A DNA stretch of 64,000 nucleotides, taken from Bimuria novae-zelandiae CBS 107.79. Lineage: Eukaryota > Ascomycota > Dothideomycetes > Pleosporales > Didymosphaeriaceae. Positions 21,680 to 34,600 of this stretch are shown here, one piece after another. The position numbers and the translations under genes were made by a program. Each line of letters starts with the position of its first letter. Positions within the stretch are counted from its first letter, which is position 1. The notes below the pieces were generated by a model, which was given only the letters and a program-made list of their open reading frames with translations, was not told where the DNA came from and did not search any database. The stretch is from contig ML976791.1 in assembly GCA_010015655.1 (NCBI GenBank), positions 11,387 to 75,386 on the forward strand, given 5' to 3'.

Positions 21680-24613
21680 CTAGAAGTCTTTTCTTTCTTA
21701 ATATTAAATGCGCTAGGCAGAGAGTATTAGCCTCTACACCTAGCCCTTAACTTAAACTATTACCTTATTGCTATTAACAAATTGTTCCAGGGCGTGATTT
21801 AGTAATGCCTTTATAAAAGCGTCCGCAGGGTTGTCTTCGCTATTAATCTATTAGATCTCTATAATCTTGCAGCGTTTGTATAACTAGCGCAGTGCTATAA
21901 TGTTAATTATAAGGCGCTTTTCCTTAGTTATCCTAAGCTTTACAAGGCACTCGTATAGGGAGTACGAGTCTATATAAATGACTAAGGGAACTGCGGGCAG
22001 ACTAAGGCGCTCTATAATTATCTATAGAGTAGTAGTAATAGCAATGCCTATGTCGAACCCGTTAACTATGCCGTAGATCTTAGAGGCTAGTATGCTCTGT
22101 GTAACACGCTTACACTTTATTAAGCTGTAGTGTATTATATTGCCGCAGATTGTAAAGGTATTATTACTATTTGTAGACTTATTAATAAGCATAAGTATAA
22201 AGCCTAGCTGCGAGCTAAGGTCCTTATTATTAGTAAAGGAGCTGTCCACGAATACTATTAGCTTAGCGTTAATAAGGGTAATAGGTATGTAGCGTAGTCT
22301 ACGGTTAAGATTCTCTATCTGCTATTTAAGGCGCTTATTAAGCGCCTTAATATCCTTATTAGAAGGTTGCTGCGCTTAAGCTGCTATAGATAAGTTAAAA
22401 GACGCTTCTAGTTAACATGTTAATGCGATGTACGCCCCGTGGGCGCGCTGTTTAGTGTACTATTACGCGCGATTAGGAGTATTAATATCTATAAGCTTAA
22501 TCTTTCCTCCTTATCCCTTCTGCTTAAAGTTTAGGGTTGCTTTATAGTTGTCCATGTTGCTAGCATCTATTATAAGTATATAGCTATTAAAGTCTAGTTG
22601 CGTGTCTGGTGTTAGCATAGTCTTTAGCTTTAATCTAAACTATACCTTCTTAAGCATTTTCTCTTCATGCGCTAAGAATGTGGCTGTTCTAAGCATAAGG
22701 GTATTATTAGTCTATATACTAACTATGCTAAAGTTATCTGCGTTGCTATTTATTACTAACAAGTATAGGTCGTATATTAACATAGACATGTCTAGTTCCT
22801 TATAGTAATGTCTATAGTACGTTGTCCACTAATGGACTCCTGCTTCCGCGATTCTATATAGCGGCTTAATTACATGGAGCAGCGTGCCCTCTAGATATCT
22901 AGGTGCTAGCTTAGTAGGGAGGTGTGCTAGTATTATTCTCTTAAGATTTATTTACGCCTGTAGATATGCCTACGTTATATCGCGGAGCTTAAGATTTATT
23001 CTATGTTATACAAGTATAGGTGCTAGGGCTATAATTACACGCTAGCTATAGCGTTAAATAGTTAGAGATTACGTTAAGATAGCCTCCTTACTATAGTCCT
23101 GGTATCCTTAGATAACAAGATAGGATTTTTTATAGGGCTTAGTTGTCTTTCCTTTGACTTCTCGCACTAGACGCGACTTAAATATATAGATTCTACTATA
23201 CACTTCCTAATTATATTATTTAAACTTAAATACTTTACGGCCTACTAGGTTACTAATCTCTTAATTATTAGATGCCTTAAAGGGTGCGCTAAGTGTTATA
23301 ATAACTCTATTATTACGTAGCTTTATAGCGAGCTTAAGGTTAGTCTCTTTCTTCTTAGTAATATAAACGTTTGCCTTCCTCTTATTTCTTAATCCTAGTG
23401 GGCGGCCTCTTTTGCGTAGTTACTTTACTAGTAGCACTATTATATCTATAGGTGACGCGTGCTGCTGCTGCGGCGTATTAGGGTTACTTTAGAGGTAGTC
23501 TAGTCTGTAGTATAGCTTAATAACTATTAACCAAAATGTTGTCGGGCCGTTAACCATGTCGACAGTGACGTTATGGCTGTCTATAGCAGCGATTTTGTAC
23601 GGGCCATTCCATCCATCCATTTCTCTCTATACCAAAACCTCGCTTTATAGCGGGAGCGCAAGCATGTCTACAGTATCAGGTCCGTTGCGGGTGTTTAACG
23701 TATCCGTAACCTAGCGTTTAGTAATAAGCTTGCGCAGTTCTTTTATCGCTTTTTAAATAGCCTTGCTACGCTTAACTATTAACGGTAATAGTGGTAACTC
23801 TATAGTTATACGTGGGTATGCGCCAAAGACAAGTAAAGTTAAAACTAGACTGTTAGGGCCTGCTATGTTATTAATAGCTTTCACGGCTATCTAAAGAATT
23901 GCTTTATTAGACATAGTGCTAGCAAGCTTAGCGTAGAGTATATCCCATGCGCGGTGTAGGGGCGCGTGATACCTCTCTATCTTGCCAACGGACTAATGTG
24001 CCTCTGTAGGTACTTGTTTGCATGTGACTCCCATAATCTTTACTTCTACGCGAAATTCTGCACTTGCGAAGTTCGTGCCTACGTTATGTGTAAGAATGTC
24101 TAGTAGTCCTTAGTAGGTATTAATCTACAACATTTATAGTGCCTACTATATCTCCTTAGCTAAAATAGCGTTAAGAAACTTTGCGCCTTAAAACAAAGTT
24201 ACTAAATCTACTACATGTAATATAGGCTTGCTTCTTAAGTATATTACATCTATAAGGATCTTATAGTTAAAGTAATAGTTATCCTTAAGGGTAAACTTAA
24301 AGCGGCGCGGCGTAGAGCTATTAAGTTAATAATAATAGTAAAACTTTATAATTTGCTTAAGAGTTCTTTCTTTAAAGTTATTATAACTAGCATCTTTTAA
24401 GAGCCTAGCTAGTCTCATAACAGCTAGGTGTCTAAAACGGCGATAGAGCCGTCTTAACTCTATCTCTATAAGAAATGTAGTTGCACGCTCTCTCTTGTTA
24501 AGATAGAACTATAGATGTCCCTATTTGCGGATTACGGGGATGCGTACATTGCCTTGGACGAGCTCATCTATAGTGTTGTTAAAGTAGACCTTTAGCCTGT
24601 CCATGTCCGCAAG

Positions 24614-27610
24614 CAGAGCTGGCAACAAGCAAGTTAACTTAATAACTTAACTTAATTAACTTAATTATAGCAAGTTAATTAAGTCAATTAGGGAGGCAAA
24701 AGTTATTAAGTTAATTAAGTAAATTATGCCTGTTTAATTAACTTAATTAGCAGACTTAATAGGCCGCAATATAGGGGTGACTATAGGTTATGGGCGTTGG
24801 GGGGATCCTGCGCGGGTGAATCTTAACTTAAGGCATATTAGACTTACCGGCGTTAGAGCCTAGCGCTGCCTAATATGGTATAGCGCCGATCGTCTAATAT
24901 CTCCACCACCTTAACCTACCTCCCACCCTCTACTAACGCCCTCCTCTATTAATATGGCGTCGCCTAATCGCTTAGAGGGCATAAACCGCAACCTCTCTTA
25001 AGTTTTTAGCTAGCGGCTTAAAAGCAAGGCGTCACAAACCCTCCCTAAAGATAGTGGCACCGATATGGCCACTAACGCGCCGTTAGAGCTGGACGCTAAT
25101 AAGAGCTCTATAGGCGACGCGCAATCAGCTACTAATAGTAATATTAAAGATAACGACAACGATTACGATAGTATTAATTAGCAACGCTTGCTAGGTTATT
25201 ATAAGCTGTCTCTCGCCCTAAAGCGCAGTCGAAAGAGCTAGGTTTGGCAATATAGGTATTACCTTTAGCACTATAAACAACACCGCCTATATTAGCTCTG
25301 CTATTATTACCACCTCTATAAGTAACTAGATAAGTTCTACTAAGCTAATTAATTAACGATGTTAATCGCGCGCTATCTCGCAGAGCGTAAAGCTAGGCAC
25401 TACGTTAATAAGGGCAGCTAAAAGTCTACCTTCTACACGACGATAACGACGTTATCCTCTTAGTTATTCTTACTCGCCTATATCTACTATAAAGGCCTTG
25501 TAGTATTTTAAGGCGTTACTAACCTTATCGCGTTAAGCTTCTCGCGCACGAGTTTCCTATAATTAGTGCTTAATTAGGTAGTAATAGATAACTAGGCGCT
25601 CTTAGTAATCGAGGGCGTAGCTTTTCGCCACATGTTATAGTAGGCCAACCCGTTAGCTAAGGCAGAGATATAGAGATCTTACAACACCTTGCGAGCCTAT
25701 ATAATTACGGAGTACAAGTCTTATATACCCGCCGTTATTAATTATCTATAAGACGCGCGATTGGCCATCCACATCTCTTTTAATAATTAGACGTTAATAA
25801 GCAGTAAACAGGCGCTAACAGGTATCTGCGTCCACTATCTTAATAGTAATAGTAACCCTCGCGATTACGTATTAGGCCTGCCATCGCTAATAGGCCAATA
25901 TATAGGCGCTAATATTGCCGCCATCGTTAACGCCACGCTTAAAAGCTTTAAGATATCTGCCTATAGCTTAGGTTACTTTATCCTTAATAATGCCACTAAT
26001 AACGACGCTATAATTAACGCCCTAACTATTAAATATAACTTTAACGCCTGCTATCGGCGTCTGCGTTACGCCTACTATATAATTAACCTTATAGCCTAAT
26101 AAATTATCTTTAGCAAAGATCGCAACGCCTTTAATAATGCGAATAAGTATCTTAATAATAAGATAGCGTTTCTTAAGGAGTAGCAATAGGCTAGCCTATT
26201 AGGCGTACTTATTAACGTTGTTACCTCTATCTACACCCCTTAAGCTTGCCAGCTTCTTAAATAGTATTAGGTAACCCACAACGCCTAATTAGGTGGTGAT
26301 AATAAGCTAAAGACGTTAGAGATCGTTAAGCTAGTAAAGACAAGATAAAACTCTTATTATAACTATTTTACGCGCGCGCTTAAGCTCTACGCACCCCTTA
26401 ATAATTATATTAACTATAAGCTTATTAAGTATTATTACTACGGCACCTAATAACGCAATAATATACCTAATATTAAGCAACGTTAGTTTATTAAAGAAGA
26501 TGGCCTTACTACTAAGGACTAGGCGATAATTATAAAGTACTAAAGGATCCTATAACCGTTTAAAGAAGCCACTATTTATATAGAGGGCAGGGGCGTGGCT
26601 GGCACGTTGGGTGCAATATAGGAGGTCCTCCCTACGCTCTTATAGCTTATTACTACCCTTAACAAGATGCTCTTTTAATATAATAACGTTAACTTTAACG
26701 ACGTTAATGCCCCGGAGGACTATATAAAAGCCACCTGTAATATAGCTTACATAAAGATCCTTAAGTACCTGCGTAAGCTAAAGGACGCCCCGGTATATTA
26801 CGCGGCTTGCTGTCTCCACCTATATATAAAAGGTCTCATAGATAAGATATAGGCTATACCGCTTGATTACAACGAGGATCTCTATAAGGGGTATCACACC
26901 TATAAAGGCTAGCTAGATAATTGCCACGTCAGCTTTCAACGCTTATAGTTAGAGTTTAAAGATGCTATATCTCCTATTAGTACGCTAGAGCCTCCACCGA
27001 AGAAGGCACGTACTAGGCTATCTGGTAGCTAGTTAGACTTTGTAAGAGCCACCCTATAAGGTAACAACGCCTGCCCAGTCCTCCGCCGTAATAAGTTTAA
27101 GTAGTAGATAATTAAACTACTTATGCTAGAAGACTCCCTATTTGCGCGTAACCCGCTGCTCTATTAGATAGGCAAGACTAATAAGTATCCTGTCTTATCG
27201 CGCTTTACTCTTAATATCCTTAGTATCCCCACCGCCGCCACCAATTATAAGAGGACCTTCTTAGAGTTAGGTAATTTATTAGAGACAAGATAGTTATGCA
27301 TAAAGGTGGATCTTTTATCTACGCTATAATTACTACGTAGCTAGAAGCGCCTTGGCTTAAAGCCTATGACGATAGTAAATAATTAACGTACTAACGCTAT
27401 TACCCCTAATAAGCTAGAGACTATCTACGAGATCTACGGCGGTTAATTACCCTTAATTAGCTTAGCAAAGTTATCAATTAAGTCAATTAAGTTAATAAAT
27501 CGAGCCTGATTTACGCCATTAAGTTAATCAAGTCAAGCAAAAGCCGCCATATCGGTCAATCAATTAAGTAATTCACCTTAACTTAATTAACTTGCTTGTT
27601 GCCAGCTCTG
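24614..27610 (+). mobile_element. hAT DNA transposon 2, complete and RIP-mutated
   Basis: The element is 2997 bp. Its terminal inverted repeats begin CAGAGCTGGCAACAAGCAAG (24614 onward) and are mirrored exactly at 27591-27610. An 8-base target duplication TCCGCAAG flanks it (24606-24613 and 27611-27618), which is diagnostic for hAT. Both subterminal regions (about 24634-24750 and 27450-27590) are filled with AAGTTAATTAAGT-like repeats in both orientations, typical of transposase-binding arrays. It lies inside Copia 3, so it is younger than that insertion. Confidence 0.95.
24957..27440 (+). pseudogene. hAT 2 transposase, RIP-inactivated
   Basis: The forward frame starts at the ATG at 24957. 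Recognisable parts are a catalytic-core block with LGYFILNNATNND near 25970-26010, an R-L-R-Y-A-Y-Y-I-I-N-L-I-A block near 26060, and the C-terminal hAT dimerisation region (NPLLYWI, KYPVLSRFTLNILSIP) at about 27155-27260. Numerous TAG/TAA stops are of RIP type. The architecture matches Restless/Tol-like fungal hAT transposases. Confidence 0.82.
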
Positions 27611-30357
27611 TCCGCAAGGCATAGTAAGAACGGTGTGGGCGCATCTAGCACCTCAAAGTCGATTTTTCCAATCTCTATTAAAATCTATGCGGTGCCGATA
27701 GACACCGTAACACTGCCTTTTCCGAATTTAATAGACGTTTTTCCTGCCGTAGATGTGTCTATCGTGACCGTTGGGTCTTCCTATATAAGTGCGAGGTACT
27801 ATTCCTTACCAACTATAGATACATTGGCGGCGCCTGTATTAGGGAGAATTCCTTAGTACACAGATCGCGTGTATCGGTCCTTAATAAGGAATTGCGACGC
27901 CGGTGATAACGGTACGTCTTTACTATATATATCTTTACTAGAGATATAGTGTATAAACACTTAATCTACAAGTTATTACTCTTTAAAAAATTAATATTCC
28001 GCGTACGTAGTTATAAATTACTAATCGTTAATATTATACTACTAATCGCTGTTATTATTATTGTCCTCGTAGTTCTTACTACCTTTATACTCTGTAAGGT
28101 GCACAGAGAAGTCTGCAGGCAGTAGTGTGCCTATAAAGTAATATATAGAGAAGAACTGTGTGCGGGCAGCTTTACGTTCCTTATTAGTATGGTTGGTTAA
28201 TTAGTACCCCTCTTTCTAGCAGATAAAGCACTTCTTCTTCTAGCGTGGCGTTATAAATTCACGTCTGCTATTATTACTATTAAAGCGCTAATTACCTCTA
28301 TTGCTTTAGCCTCCTTAGAATCTACCTGCGAATCTGCCTTTGCCTTTAAATCCTCTTTAAGTTCTTCTATTCTTATTGTTGTAGCGGCGGTTAAGGTAGT
28401 ACTAGTTTATAGCGATTATCTTACTCCCTATAAGCATTTACCTTATTTGCTAACGTGCAAGGTGCGTCTTAACTATAGACTATAGGTCTATAAAGAGTCC
28501 TTCGCAGATTATAGCTAGCTTAAAGAGTGCTATTTTAAGTTCTAGAACTCCCTAGCACGCGTTAATAATAGTTATATATAAGGTATTTTTACCTTTAAAG
28601 TTCTTACTAAGCGCGCGTTAGCATAATTATAGCTTATTAAGTAATATTTATAGCACCTTATATAAGCTTTTATTAGGGTTCTCTATGCGCGTACGGGCGA
28701 AGGTTATAGTTGTCTAGTCTATATAGTAGTATTAATAGTGGACGTCGTGATTAAAGTGGTTCTTAATCACTATGTACGCATTAGAAAAGCTGTTACCTCT
28801 GTCTATAACTTGTATATAGAACATCTTTGCTTGCCTAGTAAGAATACGGGGAAACACAGCGTGGAACTGCTCTTTATAGATGTCCACCTGCCAATAGATG
28901 CTAAAGAAGATCTTAATTTTATTATTAAGCAGATTATATATATCTTCTGTGTATTTCTTATTATTATCCTAAAGCTTAGAGAACTGCGTGATTGTATTAG
29001 CGTTAAGTTAGTTATTATGGGACTAGCGCGGCGGCAGTGTCTTATACGGGTTATATAGTAGCTCTAGTAGTCTGCCCGGTACACCGTTTACAGGTTGTTG
29101 TGGAAACGGCGTAATTTCGCGATATGTAATCGCTGGCGGTCGTGCCTGTGTTTATAGTTGCTATTACTATAATTACGCATCTTGTTCTTACTATTGCTAA
29201 GACTAAGGTTCTCTAAGCGCACCACTTATAAAGTGTAGTTATTAATTATTATTACTCTATTTTAGTAGTTAGATTTTATTTATCTAGTGCATTAGTTATA
29301 GCTCTCGTGTTTTAGATTAGTTTTAAGCGTCGTGTCCTACTCTATGCTATTCGCTTCGCTATAATTACTCTTGCTACTACCCGTCTTGCTGCGAGTGCTT
29401 TGGCTACTATAACTACGGTGCATGTGTACTAGCTAGTGGACTATCCTGCTATAGTTATTACTGCTTAGCTATTAGAGGTGTCTGTTTTGCGTTTTGCTGG
29501 CGCTTGTATGCCCTTAATCGTTGGTCGAATATTATAGCTTTAAATTCCACAAGGTCCCATTCGGGAGTATTCTCTAGAGTAGATAGATTATAGAGGGAAT
29601 TAGCAAGTCTTGCGCGGTTGTTGCCTGTATAGACTCCTTTATGCTATAGGACTATCTTTAGAGATTTTAGTGTATTATAGTTAACCTTGTAGAATAGCTC
29701 CTTTGTCTATTTTTTAAAATCGTAGTAGTAGTCTATATATAGACTGTCGTCCTAGGCTATTAATGCGTTGTAATTATAAATAATTTTAGTAACCTAGGTT
29801 ATTGCGTGCATCTTGTCTGCGTCTATTAGTATAAGTACGTCCTAGAGAGATGTGTTGATAGATTCCAGCGCCACTAGATATGGGCAGTCTCCTATAAGGT
29901 ACTTTATAGTGTATTTAGCCTAGCGCGAAGTAGTTTCCTAGCGTTTACTTAAGCCATGCTCTAACTAATTATCGCGTAGTTAAGCTTAAGCTTAAGTATT
30001 AGCATTATCTGCTGCGCTATTACTGCTCTAGTTATCTACTATTATACTAGTGGTGTTAACTTATTATTAATATAGTTATCTCGTCGGTTAGTTATTTCCG
30101 ACGTATGTTAGTGTATATAACTAGGTCGTCTAGAGACGTTTGTATAGTAAATTGTAATATGTTGCTAACGCGCTCTGTGTCTGTGGATTGGCCTAAACTA
30201 GTAGCTTTAGAGGTTAGTTAAGAGTGCTTCGTGTTATCTCTGCCTTGCTCTATTCTTAGCACATTCTGCATTAACCCGAGATTTCTCACGTCGGGCTGTT
30301 AACAGTCTGTCTCTTCTACCTTGCTGTCTGTGATCGCCTTAAGCAATCACTAATTAG

Positions 30358-30624
30358 TGTTGGATAGGCTCTCACTAGTGAAAGGAAAGGAACTGAAAAC
30401 GGATTACATTCGAAGATTGATTATTGCTTGTTTTCTCGTTCTATCTACTGAGGAGTGAAGTATATCGCGGGGTATGGAAGCTAGTCCCATATGGGGTTCG
30501 CTCCATACACATAGTGTTTTGCAACACGATAGAGGCCTTAATAACTATTAACAGAATGCTCGCTCCTCCGCACACGCACCTTCCTTGTAACATGCCTAAG
30601 GCCGTTGAAGTTGTTAATCCGACA
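30358..30624 (-). repeat. 5' LTR of Copia 3
   Basis: The second 267-base LTR ends GTTAATCCGACA and is followed by the GATAA duplication. It is slightly less RIP-mutated than its partner. Confidence 0.94.
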
Positions 30625-31212
30625 GATAAACTTATTAGTAAAAATAATAATTACTACCTTAAATATAGCGTCTCCTTTAGGATCGAGAAGCTTATATTAT
30701 ATTAAGAGAAAATTATTATAAACTTAATTATATTATATTACACTATTGCAACTATCCTTAACCCTTAATTACGCCTTATTTAGTTTAAAGACTACTAGAG
30801 AAAGCACTCTCCGTGGCATAAAAAAGCTAAAGCTTTAATAAGGGCTATTTTTTAAGAATATATTAACGCGGAGACTAAGGCTAATAAGAAAGAGGAGTTA
30901 TAATAGCTAGCCTAACGCAAGTTACCTAGTAGTAATTATTATAATAAAAGCTATAAGCGTACTCTCTCTATTGACATAAGTCTCCTTACAGGCTCTCGTT
31001 TATATAAAAACAGCAAAAGACGACAGAGCTTTAACAATACTATAATAGCTATATTAAAGGCCTCTTTATAGCTAAGGAGGGCAGCCTACTATCTTAATTA
31101 CTTCTTACTTAGTAGCTTAAAGTTAGTTGTAACTTATATCCTACGCTCTTTAAGATAGCCCTTAATTTCCTTTATATCCCCTCTACGAGCTATAACTATA
31201 AGAGAGCCTTTA
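30625..31212 (+). pseudogene. hAT transposase relic 1, piece 3 of 4
   Basis: The transposase continues after Copia 3. A Y-Y-T-I-A-T-I-L-N-P block lies near 30735-30765 and a K-K-A-K-A-L region near 30820. The start of the hAT C-terminal dimerisation domain is at 31155-31212 (I-P-S-T-S-Y-N-Y-K-R-A-F). The CTTTA target of Gypsy B1 cuts it here, and the same domain resumes at 38194. Confidence 0.78.
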
Positions 31213-31659
31213 TGTTATAAGACTCTCACACCTTATTCTAATCTAGGTTAGGGCAGTAAGGTATCGTAGTGCTTTATAAATTATTTAGTAGTATAAGTTA
31301 ATACGACACTTAGCGCGAGGCTAAATAATTTAATTTTATAATAAAGTAAAATAACTATTAGTCTATATAGGAGAACGTACTTATATAAAAGATATATAAG
31401 TTAACTATAGGGAGTGTACAAAGGAAACCGTCCTGTATATATATCCTCCTTGTCTCATAGAATCCCACGATGTCCCATATCCTGGCGTCGTGGGATCCCA
31501 TGGGATTCTCTAGGACGTCACGTGATCGGAGTCACGTGGTCCCACGGTGTCCCATGGTCTTGGCGTCTGAAACAGCCTGGGACTTTACGTAAGCCTGAGG
31601 TGGGGCCCAAATGCCGTTATAAGGCTCGCTATCCTACTATTAACTTCTAAATCGTAACA
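31213..31659 (-). repeat. 3' LTR of Gypsy B1
   Basis: It begins TGTTATAAGACTC and ends ATCGTAACA. The left half is AT-rich. From about 31424 it is GC-rich, with dyads such as ATCCCATGGGAT and two CACGTG sites (about 31519 and 31533). The last 50 bases show more C-to-T and G-to-A changes than the right LTR. Confidence 0.93.
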
Positions 31660-31689
31660 CTATCCTCCTCCTTCCTCTGCATGTCCTTA

Positions 31690-34600
31690 TGTAGTAGCTA
31701 ATATTCTTTTAAAGTATCTTCTATTATTATTCTATTAGAGATTAAATAAATTTAATTAGTTAGATTACTATAGTGTCCTGCAAGTATTACGCAAAAAAGG
31801 GCTTAACTTATAAATTATTTTCTCTTAAGATATAGTATAGTAACTATTATAAGAATAGTATTATAAAGTATAAGCTAGTAGAATCTATAGTTCTAAATTT
31901 TTCCTTAATTAGTTCTAAGGTAGATAGGCTTAAGCGCCTAAAAGAGGTAATAGTAGTTAAAAAAAAGATAGCTATGGTAGCCCTCTAGGCTACTTATAAT
32001 AATAAAAAAAGTTATTAAAGTAAAAACGTTTACTTAAAAAGCGTGAAGGGAAGCTTCTTACTAATTTAATAAAATTTATTAAAAAGATTAAACGCCTTAA
32101 GGGGCTAAAAGCGTTAGGCTAAAATATTACGTAGTTAAAGGAGGGCTTTATACTTAGTACTATTACCTTAGACTAGGCCGTCTATCCTCTACCTTTTAAC
32201 CCTAATAATTTTAAACCTTTAGCCTTAGCTTTTTTAAATACTCTTAATAGAACTTCTCTAAGGCCTTTTTATAGTTAGTAAGGTTTCCTGCTAGTTTTTA
32301 TATATTATAGTTTTTTAGCTATCCTTTCTATTTTACTAAGTACTTATACTAACGCCTAATCTTTTATAGATCCCTAATTACTTTAACCTCGTACTCTTTA
32401 TCCTTAAGTGTAAGTTATATTTTTAGCTTAGCGTCTAGTGGTGCGGGTTCTAATAATAATTTATAGAAGACTAGGTGTATACGTGTATCTATAGGTAGCT
32501 ATAGTTTAAAATTAACTAGTCCTCTAACCTTTTAAACTTTAAATAGTTTTTTTTAAAAGTTGTCTAGTTTCTTACTTAGCTTTATTATCTTAAAATATTT
32601 TTATAAGAGGAGAACTCTATCCCCTTTTTTAAAAATTAGTCTTTTAATTCTTTTTTTATTTGCCTATTGCGCTATTTACTCGTTACGTCGCGCGATATTT
32701 TTATATAGTATTTTATATAATTCCTACATGCATTTTACTTTATTAGCTGCGTCCTTCGGGATGCTCTTAATGTCTAACAGATCCTAGTGAGTTATTAGCT
32801 CATATCCGTTGTTGGCGTAGTATGGCGAGTATCCTGTAGTTGCCGATCTTGCGCTATTATATGCTAGCTAGGCTGTTAGCAATAACTTAACCTAATTATC
32901 TTAAAGCTTATTTATATATATTTAGAGATATTGTTCTAATATCTAGTTTATTTGCTTAGTTTAGCTATCTGTCTTAAGGTAGAAGCTTGTTGTAAGCTTA
33001 TACTTAATCCTTAATTTAGCTATAAACGTGGTCTAATATAATAATATAAATATCTTAGCCCTATCTATAATAAACTTATTAAATTGTCTAACCTGTAATA
33101 TTAGTTCTTATTTTACTATATAGGCTAGTTCTTATTTTACTATATAGGCTAGTTCTTCTGCTAATATAGCTTACTTAATTAGTATAAACCTTAACTCCTT
33201 AGTAAGTTAATAGATTATAACTAAAATTAAGTCGTAGAGATCTTTATTCCCTAGTAATAGTAATACTAGTAGTTTTACGATAAAATCTATAGTTACACTA
33301 GACTATGGTCTTAGGGGTGGCTTTAGTGGCTGTAAGAGGCCATAGGGCTTATATCTTTTAGGCTTATTTTTATAATAGGCTAAATAGTTGCCTATTATCT
33401 TTTATACTGCCTAATATAGCCTAAGAATAGTATATTCGTTCGTAATTTAACGCGTTATTTTAGTAATTTTTAGGTATTCTCAGTCTTTATCTTCGTGTAG
33501 CTTTTTAATTAACAACGGAGCCACTTGCCTACTAATCTAAATATAGTTTTAATAGTCTTATGCTATTAATCTTATAGCTTAGTAAAAATTATACGCTTAG
33601 TAATTTTTGTCTATAAGCCTACTATAATCCTATATCCTATTTATAGCTAGTCTATAATAGGTAAAGTCTACGCGTCGCACCTCTAGTACTAGCGTAAGCT
33701 ATATTTTATTATAGCAAAGGATTCTATCCTTTGCGTAGGTTAAGATTATAACATAGTTACCTTTATTATTTTCTTCTACAAGGTCTAATTATTTACTAAG
33801 TGTATTTACTACAGCTTTTACGTTTCCTAGTAAATACGTAATATAGAAGTTAAATTCTGCTATTTATTTAAACTATTTAGCCTATTATTAATTAAGCTTT
33901 TTAGTCATCGTAAAGCATGTTAAATTAAGGTAATTAGAAAATACCTCTATTTAGTGCTTAGCTCCTTTAAGCTACGCTTCTTATTACTTAAAGTAGTTAA
34001 TAATTGCTAGTAGTTCTTTATTATAGATTTTATAATTAAGCTCTACTCCTAAAAGTTTTCTTATATAATAAAAGACTAGTCTCTACTTCTTGTTATTGCA
34101 TTCTTATAATAGTATAGCCCTTAGCGCATAATCTAATGCGTCTGTATAGATGCAATGTTATTATTCTGGGTTATATATTTGTAGTAGGGATACTGTTAGG
34201 AATAGGCACTTTAGTTATTTAAAAGTCTTCTCCTTTGCTTCTTATAGGGGTTGCTATTTTCCTTTCTTCGTAAGTTCTGTTAGTAGAGCGGTAACCTTAG
34301 AGTATTTTTTAATAAATTTACAATAGAAGTTAATAAAGCCTAAAAAGAATTAGATATCCTTTACTAATTCTAGTAATAATTATTCTTCTATTATTATAAT
34401 CTTTTTTAGGTCTATTTTAACACCTTTCTAGGATATTATAAATCCTAGATATTCTATCTTTATAACGTAGAATTCACACTTCTTAGGGTGTAGGAGTAAT
34501 CTATACTCTTATAATTTCTATAACACCTTATAGATATGTTCTTTGTATTCTTCTAGGATTCCGCTTAAATACACTAGTATATTATCGAGATACGCTATGC

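Larger units (their letters stand above)
21720..30330 (-). pseudogene. Decayed Copia 3 gag-pol, split by hAT 2
   Basis: On the minus strand, the open stretch 22022-22249 is a Copia RNase H: SSFTNNKDLSSQLGF, then NIIHYS, KCKRVTQSILASKIYG and NGFDIGIAI. Reverse transcriptase remnants lie around 22580-23500 and integrase around 23500-24600. Gag has a knuckle-like K-K-K-C-F-I-C-x-K-E-G-Y near 28200-28240. The coding sequence is interrupted at 24606-24613 by hAT 2, and the flanks rejoin at 27611. Confidence 0.85.
21413..30624 (-). mobile_element. Ty1/Copia retrotransposon 3 (carries a hAT insertion)
   Basis: Two 267-base LTRs (21413-21679 and 30358-30624) are flanked by perfect GATAA duplications (21408-21412 and 30625-30629). 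On the minus strand a purine tract (complement of 21680-21700, AAGAAAGAAAAGACTT) abuts the left LTR, showing that this is the 3' LTR. Without the 3-kb hAT insertion the element would be about 6.2 kb. Confidence 0.95.
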